64,000 nt of DNA from assembly GCA_964020085.1 (NCBI GenBank), contig OZ026595.1, forward strand, positions 12,701,093 to 12,765,092. The letters run 5' to 3'. A program made the translations under genes and the position numbers. The first letter of the stretch is position 1; the number at the start of each line of letters is the position of its first letter. The notes beneath the pieces are model-generated. The model saw only the letters and a program-made list of their open reading frames with translations. It was not told the origin of the DNA and made no database searches. Below are positions 42,801-53,133 of this stretch, piece after piece. This DNA is from Micromussa lordhowensis. Its lineage: Eukaryota; Cnidaria; Anthozoa; Scleractinia; Lobophylliidae.

Positions 42801-45800
42801 GTGTTCTTCATTGACCTTCACTTGGTGAAACATAGCCTCTATGTCGCATATGAAGGCGATGAGCTCCTGCCTAAACCGGCACAGGACACCAGTCAAGTTA
42901 TTCGTTAAGTCGGGGCCTTGAAGCAGGTGCTCGTTCAATGACTTGCCCTCATATGTAGCAGCACAATCGAAGACCACGCGAATTTTGTCTGGCTTCTTAG
43001 GGTGGTAGACACCATGGTGAGGGATGTACCAAACATTGAGCTTCGTTCTTGCTTGATCACTTGTTGCACGTTCCGATTCAGGAATCTCCGGTACTCTTTC
43101 TGCGTGTCCGCTGTCTAACAATTTCTTCATGAATTCCATGTAGTCGGAATAATACTTCTGACCCTTTCTGGACTGGAACCGCCTCTTAAGCTGATAAAGC
43201 CGGCGTAGTGCTGCATTTCTGTTGTTTGGAAGCTCTATTGGTTCTATTCTCAGAGGCAGTGGAAGCTCATAGTGGCCATCTTCACATCTGTGAATTCCCT
43301 GTTCAGCAATTCCGAGAAAGTTCCTGTCTTCTTTAGATAGACCTTGCTTCGATTTGCTCTTGTGCTCAACGAAATCAAGCTCAAACATTTGATTAATCGC
43401 AGATGGATTTATCACTTCCTTTGTTTTCCCGTTGAAAACGAAGCTTAGTTCGCGGCTGAGACCTCCAGGAATAATTTCTCTTGCCAGGGTCCGGTGACAG
43501 GTGGAGTCTAGGGTGGGGTCATCCACGGGAGTGTCTGTAGTTGCAACTGGTCCTACTATGCTCCATCCTAACAAGGAACGAACTGCGTAAGGCTCCTCAC
43601 TCTTGCCTCTTATGACCTCTGTCGGTTTGATAGCTTTTGGACAATTACAACCAATAAGCAGGCCTATTTCCACTTTGTCATCGTACGGCGGGATTTTATC
43701 TTTGATCTTCATGAGATGTGGCCAGTTGTTGGCAGTTTCTGGTCTGGGAATTTGGTCTCGTCTGGACGGGATGCTTTCTCTAGCATAAGCTTTAGGCAGC
43801 TCAACCTGGGCGCGTTTGTCGAGACGCTGTATCACCAAACCATCGACTCTTTTAACTGCAATCCTCTCGCGTCCAAGCATGGTACATAAATCTAAGCAAG
43901 TTTCGACACCCTCAATGTTGAGCTCGCGTTGCACTTGGGTGGTGACGAAGGTGGTGTCACTTGCGTCATCCAGAAGTGCGTAAACCTTGACTGTTTTCAG
44001 TGGGCTTTCCTTATGGAACAAAACGACTTGGACAATTCGACAGTTCGTAATTACGTTACCAGGTTCTGAGGACGAATTGTTCGCTACACTGATTAAGTTC
44101 GAATTGGCAGAGTCTGAGAGTGGAGATTTCTCACTGGGGGATTCCTTCTTACTAGAGGCTTGGGGAGTGGCTTGCAACTTTGAGTCTGGCTGTTGGTTAT
44201 TTGGTTTCACTATGTGCAGGAGAGTGTGATGGCGTCTTCCGCATTCTTTGCAAGTTGCTCTATTTCTACATCCTGATGACACGTGACCATTTCCAAAGCA
44301 TCCGTAGCAAAGACCCTTGCTTCGAAGAAACTCGCTGCGATCGTCTACGGACTTCTTCAGAAACTTGTTGCACTTAACGAGAGCGTGCTGACCGTTACAA
44401 AGGGGGCAGGTCTGATTTGTTTGCTCTGCTGACGGTTTTAACGGCGGTACGGAATTGTTATGTGGTTGCGTGGATGATACCGCGAAAGCGCTTGCACTTG
44501 AACTACCGTCACCTTTGCTTGGTCTGGTTCTCCGTCCCATTCTGAACGGGGTGTCTGATTTCTTTCTCTCCGCCTTTAAAGCATTCGGTGAGAAAATGGG
44601 ATCATTCGCTAGCTCTGCCTCGTCTTTAACAAACTTCGCAAAATCTCCAAAGGTGACAATCTTCTTAGACTTCGTACGTGCTTCGTGGGCGTGCCGGCAC
44701 CATTTCACTCCAGAGTATGAAGGCAGTTTGCTGCTTACAAGGCGAAGGGTTTCTGTCGAGTCGAGGTCTCCCATTGACTGCATAGTTTTCATGGCTTCTT
44801 CACAACGAACGAGGAAATCAGAAAACTCTTGGATACCACTACTATCTCCGTCGTTAATCTTCGGCCAGCTTCGAAGACTTGACTTATAAGCCTCGGCGAC
44901 ATGGACGGGATTACCAAAGCGCTCGTCTAGCAACTTCCGGGCCCTTTCGTACGCACTGTCTGAACTCATGGCCAAGAAACCCTTCACTACTTCGTTCGCC
45001 TTGCCTTTCGTGTATTTTTCAAGGAAATAGAGTCGATCTCTGTCTGAAGGCACATTACGGGAGATTATGGAGTCAAAGGCAGTTGTGAAAGCTGGATATT
45101 CAAAATAATCTCCAGAGAAAACAGGCGGCTCTTTTACCGGAAGGTGGCTAATCTTCTGCTGATTGATTATTGATGAGCTTAATTCGGTTTGCTTGGCTTG
45201 TAGGCTGACTAACTCTTGGATGGCTGTGTTAACATCGTTACGCTGGAGTTGCAGCACAGGCTCTGAGCTCAAAGGTTCAAAATGAGGCGTAGGATGGCTT
45301 CTAGGAACGAATGGAGCAGCGTGCGGGTTGACAGAAAGGCTTCTTTCCCGTTTTATATTTTCGTGGCTTAAATCTGGTTTTAACTCCTTCTTGACACTTC
45401 GGACTGCCTCTCTATCACTGGCTGATATTTTCTCCTCCTCGAGAATTCTTTTTATTGCGCACTCTTCTGCGTTCGCGATAGCTAATTCTTTTTCGAGCTG
45501 TAATCGCCTTAACTCTCTTTCCTTTTCAAGAAATTGCATTTCAGCGTGCAACTTTGCAGACTTCGCAGCCGCATCGATCAAAGCGAGAGAAAGGTGTTTT
45601 GTAGAGGAGGAACTCAATTTTGACCTGTCAGAGGATTTGGACTTCCTACTGTGGCTCGATTTCTCAGAAGGTATCCGACTGGATTTTCTTTCTAATGCTT
45701 GGATGCGTTCACAGACTCTAATTCTACACTCGATGAATTCCCGATCCCGGATATCAAACCATTGGTACGAAGCGTTCCTTTCCTCCTCGAATTCTAGCAA

Positions 45801-46160
45801 ATCGTCGAAATCTTTATGAGCTTCATTGAGCTCGTCTTTCAACTGGTCTAAGTGAAATCTCTCTTCCTCCAATTGTTCAAGTGTCGTCTCTGGCGAATCA
45901 CGCAACGCGTTAATTCTTTCAATTTGTTTCTTTAATCTCTTAAAGGCGGAATTTCGATTGGCGAGTTTAATTTCCAAATGATGAACCTTTCCCTTCTCAG
46001 TCATTTTTCTTCTACGTCCTGTTCTCTTTGAATGTTCAAAACGGGAAAGCTCAACGCCTGTCACGCTCTTGGGTTGCTCAATTGTTTGTGGTGTCGCGTC
46101 GAAGTCCGGATCCTGTGGTGTGTGGTTACGAAAGAATGCCGGCGCACTGCAAACACTCAT
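39863..46160 (-). pseudogene. BEL/Pao gag-pol polyprotein, integrase frameshifted
   Basis: About 1.87 k codons are open from the first ATG near 46160. A coiled, charged gag region is followed by DUF1759-type PPVFSGDYFEYPAFTTAF and zinc knuckles (CPLCNGQHALVKC, CYGCFGNGHVSSGC, CKECGRRHH). The aspartic protease reads YALLDDASDTTFV. RT motifs are VVFDCAATYEG, FICDIEAMFHQVKV and FYVDDG. RNase H reads ELTAAVCSVRIS...FWTDSNVVLGY. The integrase zinc site is HFHERASHQGKG...CVKCQRLRG. The rve core starts in this frame, but near 40700 a 19-bp tandem duplication (CATACACCTCG repeated) shifts it. The remainder (SDQGTNF, MGGVWERQI, DUF5641-type WTRIRRNLCIDDVVMLKDE) is open from 40675 to 39863. Except for that lesion the gene looks intact. 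Confidence 0.92.
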
Positions 46161-46248
46161 CGCTATTCCACAAACACAAAGTTCCAAAGTAAAGCAAAGT
46201 TCAAGATGAATTCATAACCGATGGCGGAATGATGTGTCGATATTTTAC

Positions 46249-47068
46249 TGTAGCGTTTGCAGCGACTAGCAAATTTCAAAACGAGGCGAAACAAAACGAG
46301 CTCCAGGCGTGTCGCGACAAACTAGTGGGTGGGACTACTTTACAGGTCGTCTTCAAGGGTAGACATTTAAACCACGGAAAAACCAAAGGTGACGGTTATC
46401 GGCGATTTATTACATCAAATAAACGATCGTAAACTGAAATAACAATATGGAACGAATTTCTATCAATTCAGCGGAAAGGTTGCGTAACAAATAGTCAAAA
46501 ACTTACACCAGACAAACTAACGATTTGGAATCGATAACACAACGAAATCGAATAACAATACATCAGAAAATATATACCCAGCGTAAACACTACGCTACAA
46601 TACCAAATAAACAGAATCACACAACAAAGGAATAACAGCTCAATGATCTCGAACCTAAAAAGTGGGCGTTCACTCTAGTAACGTTAAGAACATATTCTAA
46701 TTTAGACGATTATAAACAATTAACGTTATACAAATGTTCCTTTGTGTTTCTTCGCCCATAGTTATAAAAACGTAACCTAATCAAAATGACAAATGTACTC
46801 ACATATCGGTCCCGCTTGAGCCAAGGGTTAGGAAACAAAAATTAACATCAAGAGTTCAAAGGTTCACAAGGCCACGCGAGATGGAACGAAAAACTATTAC
46901 CAATGCGCAAGAGGGACGCTAACTTAGCTTTTATATGCGCGTGGTGACGCTTAAAGGTCCGATTACAAAACCAATCAAAATGAAGTAAACAGTGTAACTA
47001 CGTTGGTAACCAAGATATAGAGACAATTATTAACTAATCAAATTGACCTTTGTCTAGTGTCCTTAACA
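46249..47068 (-). repeat. BEL/Pao 5' LTR (element orientation minus)
   Basis: Nearly identical to the LTR at 38911-39730. In element orientation this is the upstream LTR and should carry the promoter. The sequence just inside it (element strand GTAAAATATCGACACATC) is where a tRNA primer site is expected; no tRNA could be named. Confidence 0.93.
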
Positions 47069-47823
47069 GTGTATTTGGTAAGACAATGGAAAATATCAGA
47101 AAACGTGTTGATGTTAGATTGGTAACTGATAAGAAGAAATTTTTGAAGCTAACCAGTAAATCAACTTATGTAAGCAGTAAAATCTTCAATGAAAATCTAG
47201 TAGCTGTTCACAAGATCAAAGAAACACTAACTCTCAACAGGCCGGCATATGTTGGGATGTGCATCTTAGATTTGAGTAAGACATTAATGTATGATTTTCA
47301 TTATAACTACATTAAAAAGAAGTATGGGAAAAAAGCTAAGTTATTATTCACAGATACTGATAGTTTGACATATGAAATTGAAGCAAAAGATGTTTACAAA
47401 GACTTTTGGGAGGATAAAGACAGATTTGATAATAGTGACTACTCAGAAGATTCTAAATATTTTGATAATACAAATAAGAAAGTTATTGGTAAGTTCAAAG
47501 ATGAGGCTGCTGGAGTTCCCATTTGTGAATTTGTTGGTTTGCGATCTAAAATGTATAGTTACATGAAAGATAATCAAAAAGGTGGTAAGACAGCAAAAGG
47601 AATAAAAAAGAATATTATCAAAAAAGACATTACACATGAAAACTATAAAAATACACTTTTCAATGCTGAACAATTGATCCATAAAATGAAAACAATCAGA
47701 AGTGAAAATCATGAGCTTGGTAGTTATGAGATAAACAAAGTATCACTCAGCTGTTTTGATGACAAGAGATATTTAAATGATGATGGTGTGACAAGTTATG
47801 CATATGGACATCGTCTTACATGA
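47069..47823 (+). pseudogene. Protein-primed DNA polymerase B, 3' part
   Basis: It continues the polymerase directly after the BEL element, with FGKTMENIRKR (end of motif B), then LLFTDTDSLTYEI (motif C, DTDS, catalytic Asp pair) and YSYMKDNQKGGKTAKGIKK (a Lys-rich KxY-type region). It ends ...VTSYAYGHRLT at 47823. This portion has no internal lesion. Together with the upstream part it accounts for all main polymerase motifs, so the polymerase was complete before the two insertions and the one frameshift. Confidence 0.9.
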
Positions 47824-47996
47824 AAGATCTCAGTTTTGTGTTTATTGTCATGAGCCCATTTCTGAAACAATTTCAAATTCTTCTCACCACATATATGACA
47901 TTCAAATTCAAGATCGTTTATTGTTTGCTTTTTTTTAACATCCAATATAGTCTGCTTTTTTTTCTTGAACAATTTTCTGAGTATTTTCATATACAT
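47796..47996 (-). CDS. Small C2H2 zinc-finger protein, antisense at the polymerase end
   Basis: A 66-residue frame from ATG 47996 overlaps the polymerase 3' end tail to tail by 28 bp. A basic N-terminus (MKILRKLFKKKK) is followed by ECHICGEKNLKLFQKWAHDNKH, which fits C-x2-C-x12-H-x3-H exactly, and the C-terminus RRCPYA. Exact zinc-finger spacing is unlikely by chance in so short a frame, and small zinc proteins are common in Polintons. Function is unknown. It could be a transcription or packaging accessory (inference). Confidence 0.45.
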   Translation of the reverse strand: MYMKILRKLFKKKKQTILDVKKKQTINDLEFECHICGEKNLKLFQKWAHDNKHKTEIFHVRRCPYA

Positions 47997-48062
47997 TATA
48001 TTTATATAATTTTAATTAATTTCTATGTTTGATTCAACCGACTGAATAAGTTGACTTAATTA

Positions 48063-48195
48063 TGGATTTGGAAAAGTGCGCTGGATTTTGTGTTTGATAT
48101 GGATTTGGATTTATTTTTGAAAAGTGAGTTGGATTTTGTGTTTGATATGGATTTGGATTTATTTTTGAAAAGTATTTATTTTGAAAAGTGAGTTC
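48063..48195. repeat. Tandem repeat, about 56-bp unit
   Basis: AAAGTGMGYTGGATTTTGTG, then TTTGATATGGATTTGGATTT and ATTTTTGAAAAGT, occur twice in full and once in part. The repeat lies just beyond the Polinton gene block. It might be within the degraded terminal region of the element, but no inverted partner is available. Confidence 0.7.
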
Positions 48196-49035
48196 GAAAG
48201 TGCGCTGGATACGCCAACTATATAACTACTAACTATAATTTGTGCGGATGTTGAATCAGGAGCGATGCGATTTGCAATGTTTGTCTGATCTATACTTCAA
48301 GCGCGAATGTTTGTTTGAAATATCTTAGATGTTATGTTTAGCTTCTAAGCATGCGTAAGTGCGCGGCAATTTGATTAAGGGCTGCGTAAAAAAGTTCTGA
48401 TCACATTTAGAAACGTAAAACGATTCGAGAATTAGAAAAAAATCGATTCGTTCCTTTGAAACTCCAGCGAGTCAACAAGAACAAAAATTATAAGAATTTT
48501 TTCAGTCTCACCGGCACAGTTCGGGGGATAAGGGGGTACACTTAATCCTATATGGAACAAAGCGCGCAGTATTTTGAATAAGCATAGCGGCAACAAAGCA
48601 CACAACAAGTTGATTGAGCGATAAGCCCTGAAAGGTATAAATACTTCAGTATTTTTATTTCCAAGTATGACAACTCACGATGGAGTACGACAAACAACTG
48701 GAAGCTTTCATTTCACAAGCGCTCATGTAAATAGTTTTCCCAAGCCACTCACGTCAGCGCACACACCACGTTGGACACTCACTAATGATTTACATTTATT
48801 GTGAAAAATGATTATGGGCGTATTCCCACTAAGGGAGTGGACACAGGTCCCTCTTGTAAAGAATTGGGATATTTTTTAATAAATACAGTTGTTTCTCATT
48901 TGATTTACATGTGTCTAGATTAATTCTCGAGTCCTAGGGGAAAAAATATGATAAGACCGATCTCAGGCCTGTTCTCGCCCCAAACAAACTCCTATACACA
49001 AATTTTGAATAAGCATAGCGGCAACAAAGCACACA
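48196..49035. other. Non-coding spacer with a 34-bp direct repeat
   Basis: ATTTTGAATAAGCATAGCGG followed by CAACAAAGCACACA occurs at 48571-48604 and identically at 49002-49035, the second copy ending where the next LINE begins. No gene was recognised. The spacing is 431 bp. Confidence 0.7.
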
Positions 49036-50900
49036 CAATTTAGTTCGTCTGACATGAAGCAACTATTCAAGCTTGTCGATGGCATGTTCAGCGTAAAGTC
49101 CGCTCCAATTTTACCGACACATGATTCTCTTGAACACTTGGTGGAAAGTTTCAGCGACTTCTTCGAATCTAAAATCAACAATATCAGATGTTCCCTTTCT
49201 CAACAAATATTCTCTTGGCCTAAATGTGGGACTAATGCATCGTGCTCTACCTCTTTCAGCCAGTTTGATTGCGTCTCTACTAATGGTCTTAAGACTATCA
49301 TTCAGTCATCAAAAAGTAAAAGTTGTGCTCTCGATCCAATACCTACTTGGTTGTTAAAGGACTGTATTGATGTTCTGTTACCTATTCTAACTGATATCAT
49401 GAATACGTCTTTGGATCAGGGCATTTTTCCCTCTCTTTTCAAGAAGTCATTGGTTTACCCTCTGATCAAAAAGGATAACCTTGATGCCGACGTTTTTGTC
49501 AACTATCGGCCCATTTCCAACTTATCGTTTCTCTCTAAGACGTTAGAGAGAATAGTGGCTTCCCAGATTGAGGGTTATCTCATTACCAATGGCCTATTTG
49601 CTAAAATGCAATCAGCGTACAGAAAGCATCACAGTACTGAAACTGCCCTTCTGCGAGTTGTTAATGATATACATCAGGCCATCGAAAATAAATGCGAAGC
49701 TTTTCTGGTGTTATTAGATCTGTCTGCGGCTTTTGACACGATTGACCACGCTATTCTTCTCGATAGGCTTCGGGATCGCTATGGCTTTTCTGGAACGGTT
49801 CTTCGTTGGGTGGAATCATACCTTAAGGATCGTCCTCAATGCATTGTCCTTGACAAGATTCTTTCTCGACCAAGATATTTATCTTGTGGTGTCCCTCAAG
49901 GGTCTGTCCTGGGACCACTGTTATTCTCGCTGTATATCGCCCCTCTTGAAGACATCATCTCTGCACACGGACTCGACGCAATGATGTATGCTGATGACAC
50001 CCAGCTCTACATTTTCATGCGTAAAGGGAACCGCGTTGTTGCCTTAGAAAATCTCAGTCTGTGTCTGGATGATATTATGAGTTGGAATTTATGCAATATG
50101 CTTAAATGTAATCCGTCAAAGACTGAAATTATCCATTTTTCTTCCCGTTTTTCACCTTCTGAACCGATTGCTTCGATTAAAGTCGGCCATCACAACGTTC
50201 AGCCTATCAGTGTTATCAAAAACCTCGGAGTCACGCTTGATTCACACCTTACTTTTGTTCCTCATGTCAACAACATCTGTCGCGCTCTTTCGCGTTCGTT
50301 TCATTCCATTGGCAGAATCAGAAAATATCTTTCGCAAGCGGATACTGAGCGCATTGTCCATGCCTTCGTTTTATCAAAATTGGATTATTGTAATAGTTTG
50401 CTTTATGGATTGCCCTCTCGTGAAATTGAGAAACTTCAGAGATTGCAGAACACCGCGGCAAGATTAACTGTGTGCATGAAGAAGACCGATCATATTACTC
50501 CTGTTCTTAAAAAGTTGCACTGGCTTCCTGTTAATGACAGAATAACTTTTAAGTTACTATTGCTTACGTACAAATCTCTTAATGGCCTTGCCCCGGTGTA
50601 TATTAATGAACTGTTGTATCATTACACTCCCTGCCGTTCTCTTCGTTCCAGTGACTCCAACTTCCTTGCTATTCCGAAGACTACTACAATTACCTACGGA
50701 GATAGATCTTTTGCGGCAATCGCTCCAAAGTTATGGAACCAGCTACCGCTTGCCATTAGACATAGCGACAGTGTTGATAGTTTTAAAAGGGCATTGAAAA
50801 CGTACCTGTTTCGTGAGAGCTCTCTTTTTTGAATTGTAAAAAGCATCGAGACATTTTATATGTAGAATGCGTTTTTTAAGAACTTTATTATTATTATTAC
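49036..50900 (+). pseudogene. CR1/L2-like LINE, 5' truncated, RT frame intact
   Basis: The open frame (49054-50832, 592 residues) covers the pre-RT region and reverse transcriptase. Motifs: KSCALDPIPTWLLKDC, NYRPISNLSFLSKTLERIV, LVLLDLSAAFDTIDHAILL, CGVPQGSVLGPLLFSLYIAP and MMYADDTQLY (catalytic YADD). A C-terminal thumb-like tail has KLDYCNSLLYGLP, LHWLPVNDRITFKLLLLTYK and WNQLPLAIRHS. The endonuclease half is absent, so the insertion is 5' truncated at about 49036. A short ATT-type tail (TTTATTATTATTATTAC near 50885) marks the 3' end, as in CR1/L2 elements. It belongs to a different subfamily from the LINE at 25.4 kb (YADD and divergent motifs). Confidence 0.88.
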
Positions 50901-51256
50901 TAGTTGTGCCTTGCGGCAAGTGCCAACGAGGGAAAATTGTTTTGTCTCTGGAATGTGTGAAAGTTTGACAGACAGGTGAAATAATTTTACTGTAAATGAA
51001 AGTAGGAAAGGAAGAGTGTGAAATAACTCCGGTAGGAGAGCTGGTCTTGAAGGTATAATTTTCATGACGTTTTTATTTTGAAATGTAGAATGTTGAGGGA
51101 GAATGACTTAAGGTATCAGCACTGGCTAATATATGTCAGTTTTGAAAAATAAAATAAAATATTCCTTTTGCATAACATTTATGGCAATTAGAATCCTTTG
51201 GTACTGCTGGATTTCCATTAACCATATGTGCTTCCTTATTTGTTATTATGTAAGGA
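50901..51256. other. Non-coding stretch
   Basis: No gene or repeat of note between the LINE tail and the piggyBac-like MITE. Confidence 0.45.
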
Positions 51257-51260
51257 TTAA

Positions 51261-51880
51261 GGTGGTTCGAAATAGTTTTATGGCGCGCGCAAACTGGGTT
51301 CTAATCAACAAGCCTAATCTCGCGCGACCGCTGTGTCATCTCGCGCGTGCAGTTGACGCACATGCGCAAATGCTGATCTTGTCGTGTCGAAATTTTGGAG
51401 TTTTTATAACTTTAACCGCTCATCTTTCCGCTTCCGCTTGGTGGAATTTTTTCATTTTTTCGGTGATAACCAGGATCAATTGGCTGCATACATAGTCCGA
51501 TTTTTAAAAAATTCTGTAGGCAGGAAAAAAAATAAGAGAACAATAGTCAAAAAGAGGATTTTTTCTTAATCTACCCTACAGATTTTTTTTAAACTGAAAT
51601 ATTTTGAAGGTCATTTCTGGTGACATATAATATTGCAGTTTGAGAAGATTTCACCGACCAATTTTTTAAAAAAGACAATAGATTTCGATTTTAGGGGCTC
51701 AACTGAATGCGTCATATGGTTGCTATGGTAACAGGTTTTCTGAAATGAATGTCATGTAATGAATCTATAATGTTTCTTTTATTTCTGTGCCAAATTTCAT
51801 AGTAATACGATGAACCATACATAAATTAGAAAAGAATTTGTGAACTTGTCTCGGGAAAATGAAAACTACTTCGAACCACC
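51261..51880. mobile_element. piggyBac-like MITE, copy 2 (620 bp), inverted
   Basis: Same ends as copy 1 (GGTGGTTCGAAATAGTTTT and, slightly changed, AGTACTTCGAACCACC-type), with TTAA at 51257-51260 and 51881-51884. It matches the reverse complement of 10833-11635 at roughly 95 percent by eye over the conserved half. It lacks an internal segment present in copy 1 and carries a different GCGCGCGCAAACTGGG region near its left end. Confidence 0.85.
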
Positions 51881-51884
51881 TTAA

Positions 51885-52264
51885 AACTGCCATTCGAAGC
51901 ATAAGGAATTCTTCTCGACAAATATTTTCGTCTGTGATGAGAAATAAAAAATATATGCCGCCGAAAAGCGACAGTATAAAATAGGCATAGGTTGTACGAT
52001 ATAAATCTCTCTGGTTGAGAATTCACTGTAAAGCAAGAAAACGAAGGTTTGATTATCGAGCAACTGCTTCCATAAAGAATAAGTGACAGAAAAAGCACGC
52101 TGCAGTGAACATAAATCATGACAAAATGGTATGCTGAAAGTCAATTATCAGTATAAAAACAAGCTCAACTACATGTACTACAATGTATTGGACGCAGCGA
52201 TCAAGCAATATTGGCTACCCCCGCTTTGTTTAAGTTGTGAGTTGTCAGTGGTTTCAATTACGCA
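51885..52264. other. Non-coding stretch
   Basis: No gene recognised; a TACATGTA word occurs near 52172. Confidence 0.45.
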
Positions 52265-52275
52265 AAGCTTGCGTT

Positions 52276-52590
52276 CTAGGACAATTCTTTGTGCTCTAAA
52301 TGTGTTATAGTAATCTGTTCAAGCCTGTGTTCTTCTTGCAAGTGTTTACCAATAGCAGAATGTTTATGTTCGGCGATGCGTTGAAAGAGGTGTCGTGATG
52401 TGTATCCGACATAATCTGTATCACACAGATCACATGAAAATTTGTAAACAACGCAATGTTGGTTAATTAGGGGAGGTTTGACCTCCACATCTTTGATGTC
52501 ATCAATGATCTTTCTACTAGTAAACACTGGGCGCAAATCACTTCCAATTTTCTTGCTGAGTTCGCTGAGATCTTTTCGTAGAAGAAGAAC
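52276..52590 (-). pseudogene. GIY-YIG endonuclease segment of the Penelope remnant (inverted part)
   Basis: An open minus frame from about 52590 carries a conserved linker (RPVFTSRKIIDDIK) then VYKFSCDLCDTDYVGYTSRHLFQRIAEHKHSAIGKHL. It has the Cys-x2-Cys, Y-V-G-Y-T and R-x2-EH of Penelope GIY-YIG domains. It ends at a stop (52276) shortly after RLEQITITHLEHKELS, which no longer resembles the family. The C-terminus it lacks is found on the opposite strand immediately to the right. Confidence 0.72.
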
Positions 52591-52846
52591 ACAGGCTGCA
52601 ACCGATTAATCTACAAGACCAGTTTAGAGTCCTAAAGAAATGTCGCACAAAGTTTGACTGTTTAATCTACGAGATGCTGTTCATCAGGAACATAAAACCA
52701 AAACTTAACACGCAATCGGATTCTGTTCGCGCCAAACGTTTTACATAACATTTGAATATTTAAATACCTTTTTCAATTTCTCACATATTTTCACACTTCT
52801 ATTACTATATATACAATCAATTCTATCATGTAATTCGAACTCGATA

Positions 52847-52873
52847 ATGATGACATGGAGTCATCGAAACGTC
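52847..52873 (+). ncRNA. Degenerate hammerhead-like motif
   Basis: ATGATGA (where CTGATGA would be expected), a stem GATGAC/GTCATC, then GAAACGTC, about 100 bp after the Penelope stop codon. The first core base is changed and the stem overlaps core bases, so activity is doubtful. Confidence 0.4.
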
Positions 52874-53133
52874 GTTCTATTTATTTTATATCGCTCGTGT
52901 TTATCCTAAAGTATTATTATTATTATTATTATTATTTATCAAAGTTAGTCCCATGGATTTTGAAGTTGCGTGACATTTTTGCGGAAACCCTGACGTGATT
53001 TGTGTCGCCATGGAAATCTGTGAGACCGATTCCAGTTCTCCGTTGAGGCTGGTGGGCTGTTTTCCAACATGGCCGACTTTCACGGGCGCCGCCATCTTGC
53101 ATTCTTAATTCACCTCCTAATTGGCTGAAATTT

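Larger units (their letters stand above)
38911..47068 (-). mobile_element. Complete BEL/Pao LTR retrotransposon inserted in the Polinton polymerase
   Basis: Two 820-bp direct LTRs bound a minus-strand gag-pol gene. GTGTA is duplicated at 38906-38910 and 47069-47073, and the host frame (…NNSV / FGKTMEN…) is exactly continued on the other side. Domain order protease, RT, RNase H, integrase and a C-terminal DUF5641-type segment defines BEL/Pao. Only about two differences were seen between the LTRs (near 39137/46475 and 39486/46825), pointing to a recent insertion. A 19-bp tandem duplication in the integrase disrupts the gene. Confidence 0.93.
29385..47996 (+). mobile_element. Polinton/adintovirus-like element, left end truncated
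   Basis: A run of plus-strand genes encodes capsid-type proteins, an adenain-like protease, a retroviral-type integrase and a protein-primed family B DNA polymerase. That combination defines Polintons/Mavericks. The left end abuts a Penelope-like fragment, so no left TIR is visible; no right TIR was identified in 48.0-48.6 kb. No FtsK/HerA-type packaging ATPase was found. The element is interrupted by a MITE (35941-36225) and a BEL/Pao retrotransposon (38911-47068). Without these its visible length is roughly 10.2 kb, shorter than usual for intact Polintons (about 15-20 kb). It is an endogenous viral relic: most structural genes and the polymerase carry breaks. Confidence 0.88.
52265..52935 (+). 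mobile_element. Penelope-like element remnant with inverted 5' part
   Basis: The minus strand at 52590-52276 encodes LSKKIGSDLRPVFTSRK and CVVYKFSCDLCDTDYVGYTS, the linker and GIY-YIG start. The plus strand at 52601-52748 encodes QFRVLKKCRTKFDCLIYEML, then FIRNIKPKLNTQSDSVRAK, the C-terminal end of the same type of protein. The two parts are adjacent but head to head, so the upstream part has been inverted, as in twin-primed LINE insertions. A hammerhead-like remnant (ATGATGA...GTCATCGAAACGTC, 52847-52873) and a TTA/ATT tract at 52912-52935 follow. The family differs from the fragment at 28.3 kb. Confidence 0.72.

Noticed and set aside
29385..48600. Packaging ATPase (FtsK/HerA-like) and Polinton TIRs
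   Set aside because: No Walker A/B pair in a suitable frame and no matching inverted ends were seen; the left end is lost and the right end unclear.
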